A stretch of 64,000 nt of DNA from a virus. Shown here piece after piece: positions 63,063-64,000 of the stretch (the first letter of the stretch is position 1; every line of letters begins with the position of its first letter). A program made the translations under genes and the position numbers. The notes beneath the pieces were generated by a model. It did not search any database. It was not told where the DNA came from and saw nothing but the letters and a program-made list of their open reading frames with translations. Location: positions 42,831 to 106,830 of IMG/VR virus record IMGVR_UViG_3300025545_000003. One strand, written 5' to 3'.

Positions 63063-64000
63063 AGGACACCACCCTCGTTTTCAGGACAGACGCCCACATC
63101 GCCGACACAGCCCCGCAGGCCCGTGTTGACGACTGGACGGCAACCATCCTCGACAAGATCGCACAGGTGAATGACATCGCCCGTGCGGAGGGGGCGGAGG
63201 CGATTCTGGACGGGGGCGATCTCTTTCACATCAAGAGCCCGACCCGGAACAGTCACCGCCTCGTTGAACGTGTGGCCGCCGTGCTGGCACAAGGGCCGCC
63301 GACCTTCTGTTGCGTGGGTAACCACGACGTGAAGTACGGCAACATGGAGTTCCTGCCGGAGAGCCCGCTGGGCGTCCTGTACGCCTCTGAGGCTGTCCAC
63401 AGGTTGTATGACACCCACGAGGCCGTCTTCGGTGGCGACGGGCGTCCTGTGGTGCGTGTGGTGGGCATCCCCTACCACGGCGTTGAGTACGACTGGAACC
63501 GCCTTACGTCATTGGTCAAAGGCGACGAGGACTACCTCGTAGCCGTGGCCCACTGCCTTGCCAGCCCGCGGGGCGGCGAGATGTTCGGGACGGAGGACAT
63601 CCTCCAGTACGGGGAACTAGCCAACCTTGCCCCGGACGTGTGGTGCTTCGGCCACTGGCACAAGGATCAAGGCGTCCAGCAGATCGGGGAGACTCGGTTC
63701 ATCAATCCCGGCAGTCTGTCCCGTGGGGCCTTGAACGAGGATGACGTGAAGCGCACCCCGAAGTGCGTCGTCATGCGGTTTGAGAAGTCTGGGGTCGTGA
63801 TCGAGGAGCGCAAGCTCAAGGTCGCCCCGGCCATGGAAGTGTTCGACATCGAGGGCCGTGCCCGACAGGAGGGTCGGGATCTCACGATGGAGACGTTCGT
63901 GGGTAACTTGAAGGACGTCCTTCTCGGCCAGTCCGATAGATCCATCGAGGACATCGTGCGGGCCGACGATGATCTCCCCGACGTTGTGAAGGAACGGGTG
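63059..64000 (+). CDS. SbcD/Mre11-like nuclease (partial)
   Basis: GTG start coupled by GTGA; the frame runs off the right edge after 314 codons. Calcineurin-type phosphoesterase motifs are in order: T-D-A-H, L-D-G-G-D-L-F-H, C-V-G-N-H-D-V-K, V-A-H-C-L and G-H-W-H. Mre11/SbcD cuts DNA ends and hairpins with the Rad50/SbcC ATPase encoded two genes upstream (like T4 gp47/gp46). Confidence 0.88.
   Translation, partial: MKDTTLVFRTDAHIADTAPQARVDDWTATILDKIAQVNDIARAEGAEAILDGGDLFHIKSPTRNSHRLVERVAAVLAQGPPTFCCVGNHDVKYGNMEFLPESPLGVLYASEAVHRLYDTHEAVFGGDGRPVVRVVGIPYHGVEYDWNRLTSLVKGDEDYLVAVAHCLASPRGGEMFGTEDILQYGELANLAPDVWCFGHWHKDQGVQQIGETRFINPGSLSRGALNEDDVKRTPKCVVMRFEKSGVVIEERKLKVAPAMEVFDIEGRARQEGRDLTMETFVGNLKDVLLGQSDRSIEDIVRADDDLPDVVKERV

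Noticed and set aside
1-64000. Prophage or integrated element
   Set aside because: No integrase, excisionase, attachment repeats or bacterial housekeeping genes are seen.

Overview
The window looks like part of a large, GC-rich, virulent tailed phage (Caudoviricetes, probably jumbo class). Genes are tightly packed with ATGA, TAATG and GTGA overlaps. The window holds two tRNA arrays (25 recognisable tRNAs plus several broken ones), its own tmRNA, and a replication and recombination set. That set comprises an SNF2-type helicase, a RecD2-type helicase, clamp-loader delta and delta' subunits, a class II ribonucleotide reductase with an intein, an SSB-like protein, a RuvC-like nuclease, RecA, and SbcC- and SbcD-like proteins. 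There are also several mobile endonucleases. I see no integrase, rRNA or host core genes, and no capsid, terminase or tail genes fall in this stretch. The host cannot be fixed. An OmpA domain and a Tat signal fit a diderm or an actinobacterium with high GC.

Layout. 1-2740 (+): small genes, five tRNAs and three HNH genes. 2788-4040 (+): a Nudix hydrolase and an HD phosphohydrolase. 4037-11912 (-): a long operon with a complete ABC importer, whose binding protein carries a C-terminal OmpA domain, plus membrane and hypothetical genes. 11923-18552 (-): hypotheticals, the RNA ligase RtcB and a CobS-like AAA+ ATPase. 18567-24554 (+): a CobT-like VWA protein, hypotheticals and peptidyl-tRNA hydrolase 2. 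24594-24959 (-): tmRNA with a readable tag. 25080-26992 (+): an MBL-fold protein and small genes. 26994-31876 (-): 20 tRNAs mixed with an HNH gene, a GIY-YIG gene, a QueF-fold protein without its catalytic cysteine, and tRNA fragments. 31930-44816 (+): a GroEL-like chaperonin, a nuclease fused to a duplicated gene start, two long putative virion proteins and the SNF2 helicase. 44813-46318 (-): a sigma-factor-like gene. 46358-64000 (+): the replication and recombination block.

The genes suggest a phage that largely maintains its own translation. It brings tRNAs, an RNA ligase that can reseal cut tRNAs, tmRNA plus PTH2 for stalled ribosomes, and a chaperonin. A recurring 29-bp promoter (GCTTAG, 17 bp, TAGA-type -10) precedes many operons, and in three places it sits so close to the ATG that the mRNA should be leaderless.

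The most striking pattern is a repeated arrangement of broken target, nuclease gene and intact copy of the target. It is seen at two tRNA genes (1344-2006 and 28099-28786) and at a C39-peptidase-like gene (36227-37210). It reads like a natural cleave-and-rescue homing cassette: the endonuclease unit splits its target and carries a resistant replacement. Other mobile or broken elements are an intein in the ribonucleotide reductase, a tRNA-Tyr with a structured insertion of about 68 nt in the D-loop, and a tRNA-Thr half left beside an intact tRNA-Thr.
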